Origin: Asterias amurensis
Taxonomy: Eukaryota > Echinodermata > Asteroidea > Forcipulatida > Asteriidae
Direction: 5' to 3'
Assembly (NCBI RefSeq): GCF_032118995.1
Contig: NC_092657.1
Coordinates: 8,371,391 to 8,435,390 of the forward strand
Length of the DNA stretch: 64,000 nucleotides
Made by a program: the position numbers and the translations under genes. Of this stretch, positions 62,547 to 64,000 are shown one piece after another; within the stretch, counting starts at the first letter, position 1, and the number at the start of each line of letters is the position of its first letter. The notes beneath the pieces were generated by a model. It ran no database searches. It saw only the letters and a list, made by a program, of their open reading frames with translations, and was not told the DNA's origin.

Positions 62547-62616
62547 TTTTTTCACAGAAACAACTTTTTGTAAATCTAGACTTGACACTTAAGCCACTGC
62601 ATTGAGTTTAGTTAGT

Positions 62617-62735
62617 GTCTACAACCATACTACGATGAAAACACCGATTCTCGTCTGATTACGGAAGTTAAGCAGCGTCAGGCCTAGTCAGTGCTTGGAT
62701 GGGAGACCTCTTGGGAATACTGGGTGCCGTAGACT
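62617..62735 (+). rRNA. 5S rRNA, right cluster unit 2
   Basis: 119 nt with ACAACCAT, ACGATG, CGATTCTCG, GATTACGG, GGCCTAGTC and GTGCTTGG changes; more diverged than any main-array unit. Confidence 0.8.
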
Positions 62736-62812
62736 TTCCCTTTTTTCCTCAAGGATACAACTTTTGTAATTTTAGACTTGACAGTTAAACCACTGCATTA
62801 AGTCTAGTTAGT

Positions 62813-62931
62813 GTCTACAGCCATACTACGTTGAAAACACCGGTTCTCGTTTGATCACCGAAATTAAGCAGCGTCAGGCCCAGTCAGTACTTGGATGGGA
62901 GACCTCCTGGGAATCCTGGGTGCCGTAGACT
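62813..62931 (+). rRNA. 5S rRNA, right cluster unit 3
   Basis: 119 nt, close to consensus: ACGTTG, CGTTTG, GAAATT and GAATCCTGG changes only. The best candidate for a working gene in this cluster. Confidence 0.85.
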
Positions 62932-63007
62932 TTCCTTCTTTTTTTCTTCAGAGAAACAACTTTTTGTAAATCTAGACTTGACACTTAAGCCACTGCATTA
63001 AGTCTAG

Positions 63008-63090
63008 TTAGTGTCTACAACTTTTTGTCAGTCTAGACTTGACACCTAAGCCACTGCATTAAGTCTAGTTGGTGTCTACAGGCATACTTC
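63008..63090 (+). pseudogene. Two aborted 5S starts between spacers
   Basis: GTCTACAA (about 63013) and GTCTACAGGCATACT (about 63074) each begin a 5S gene and pass at once into spacer sequence (CTTTTTGT.A or TTCTTTTTTTC). Remnants of units deleted down to their first bases. Confidence 0.7.
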
Positions 63091-63164
63091 TTTTTTTCTT
63101 CAGAGAAACAACTTTTTGTAAATCTAGACTTGACACTTAAGCCACTGCATTGAGTCTACCGAGT

Positions 63165-63282
63165 GTCTACAACCATACTATGATAAAAACACCAATTGTC
63201 GTCTGATCACCGAAGTTAAGCAGCGTCAGGCCTAGTCACTGCTTGGATGGGAGACCTACTGGGAATACTGGGGCCGTAGACT
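63165..63282 (+). pseudogene. 5S rRNA, right cluster unit 4, diverged
   Basis: 118 nt; ACAACCAT, CTATGATAAAAACACC, AATTGTCG, TAGTCACTGC, CCTACTGGG and ACTGGGGCC. Several paired positions are changed, so probably not functional. Confidence 0.7.
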
Positions 63283-63360
63283 TACCCTTTTTTTCCTCAA
63301 GGATACAACTTTTGTAATTTTAGACTTGACAGTTAAACCCCTGCATTAAGTCTAGTTGGT

Positions 63361-63453
63361 GTCTGCAGTCATACTACGCCGAAAACACCGGTTCTCGTCT
63401 GATCACCAAAGTTAAGCAGCGACAGGCCGAGTCACTACTGGGTGCCGTAGACT
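63361..63453 (+). pseudogene. 5S rRNA, right cluster unit 5, internally deleted
   Basis: 93 nt: starts GTCTGCAGTCATACTACGCC and keeps box A (AAAGTTAAGCAGCGACAGG), but the stretch with box C is gone (CACTACTGGGTGCC). The last recognisable copy of the cluster. Confidence 0.8.
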
Positions 63454-63482
63454 TTCCTTCTCTTTTTTTTCAGAGAAACAAC

Positions 63483-63720
63483 TTTTTGTCAATCTAGACT
63501 TGACACTTAATACATCCGTGTTGTATTTATCCAGTATGGGCAGTTGTGTTACCTGTGTGACGATAGCTCCATGTAGCCCATGTTTGGACTAACGTCTTAC
63601 TACTAGGGCTATAAGCTCCAGTGTGACATGATCTTGGTGTGACGTGTGACCATGGCTAAATCCAAACACAGGGACGTCCTTAATCCGTCGCAAACACGCA
63701 CAGCTAGGTTTGGGGGGTCG
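63483..63720. other. End of the 5S cluster, no gene recognised
   Basis: A last spacer fragment (TAGACTTGACACTTAA, to 63511) passes into unrelated sequence. Confidence 0.45.
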
Positions 63721-63849
63721 TGTCCGAATTAGCGGCTACAGCTAGGGCTATGGCTAGATTTACGTGTCATCATGCGTTGAGGTATTGGACGCCCTTAGCA
63801 ACACACTTAGCAACAGCCGTAGCCGTAGCCATATCCGCCAGTTCGGATT
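63721..63849. mobile_element. MITE, about 125 bp
   Basis: TCCGAATTAGCGGCTACAGC (63723) faces the inverse of AGCCATATCCGCCAGTTCGG (to 63846), with further TAGCCGTAGCC repeats inside the arms. No coding content; target duplication not resolved. Confidence 0.6.
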
Positions 63850-64000
63850 GGGCCTGAGGTACACGAACAAATGAGAAGTGCCTGACTAAGCCACACTCAG
63901 CCCTCCCCGCTGATAGCAATGATGTTACTATTAATTAAGTCAGGGAGTTATGCAATTACCCAAATGGGAGCGCCCTCTATCTATTTACCTATCTATCCAT

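Overview
The window is animal DNA: split genes with GT/AG introns, no operons, and many transposons. The 119-nt 5S rRNA is of deuterostome type. A mobile-element remnant at 54.5-55.3 kb (and another at the left edge) resembles, from memory, a repeat common in sea stars. My best guess is an echinoderm, perhaps an asteroid. This is a recollection, not a search result. I recognise no ordinary metabolic or structural host gene; the possible exception is a BEN-domain gene at 20-24.5 kb.

Layout. 0-10 kb: non-coding DNA packed with MITE-like and foldback elements, including a 798-bp hAT-type element with an exact 8-bp target duplication and a foldback element whose long arms are made of TCGCGAATATT-type palindromic satellite. 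10.6-12.4 kb: decayed CACTA/EnSpm-type transposase, cut by a short-LTR retroelement (12.4-15.3 kb). 15.5-18.2 kb: remains of a DUF4806-type gene. 20-24.5 kb (- strand): BEN-domain gene; its first intron holds a 127-bp palindromic MITE and a 1.07-kb foldback element made of a TTCCGACA minisatellite. 25.3-26.4 kb: the N-terminal end of a second CACTA-like transposase, divergent from the BEN gene.

26.6-39.0 kb: a tandem array of 5S rRNA genes, 62 full units of about 197 bp plus a truncated copy at each end. It has higher-order structure: a 14-unit (2760-bp) block and a 9-unit (1773-bp) block are each repeated almost exactly. More diverged 5S copies resume at 62.3-63.5 kb, so the 23 kb between sits inside or at the edge of the 5S cluster.

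39.0-62.3 kb: on the - strand, nine recognisable exons (59981 down to 40038) of a large DDE-type transposase gene with C2H2 zinc fingers, of the DUF6729-linked kind. One 13-kb intron contains a Ty3/Gypsy-type LTR retrotransposon fossil (43969-56961). Its 5' LTR is split at a TTAA by a 5.8-kb DNA transposon with 5'-AGG ends (Kolobok-like). That transposon carries a P2X7-tail-like cysteine domain and is itself invaded by a MITE that holds a gene fragment. The nesting gives a relative order: transposase gene, then Gypsy, then Kolobok-like element, then MITE. A 5'-truncated LINE (61.1-62.0 kb) and a tRNA-type SINE fragment (60.3 kb) lie upstream.

How the parts work together: the 5S units are the clearest functional genes, each with its own internal promoter and T-run terminator. 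Nearly all other coding sequence belongs to mobile elements, mostly decayed.
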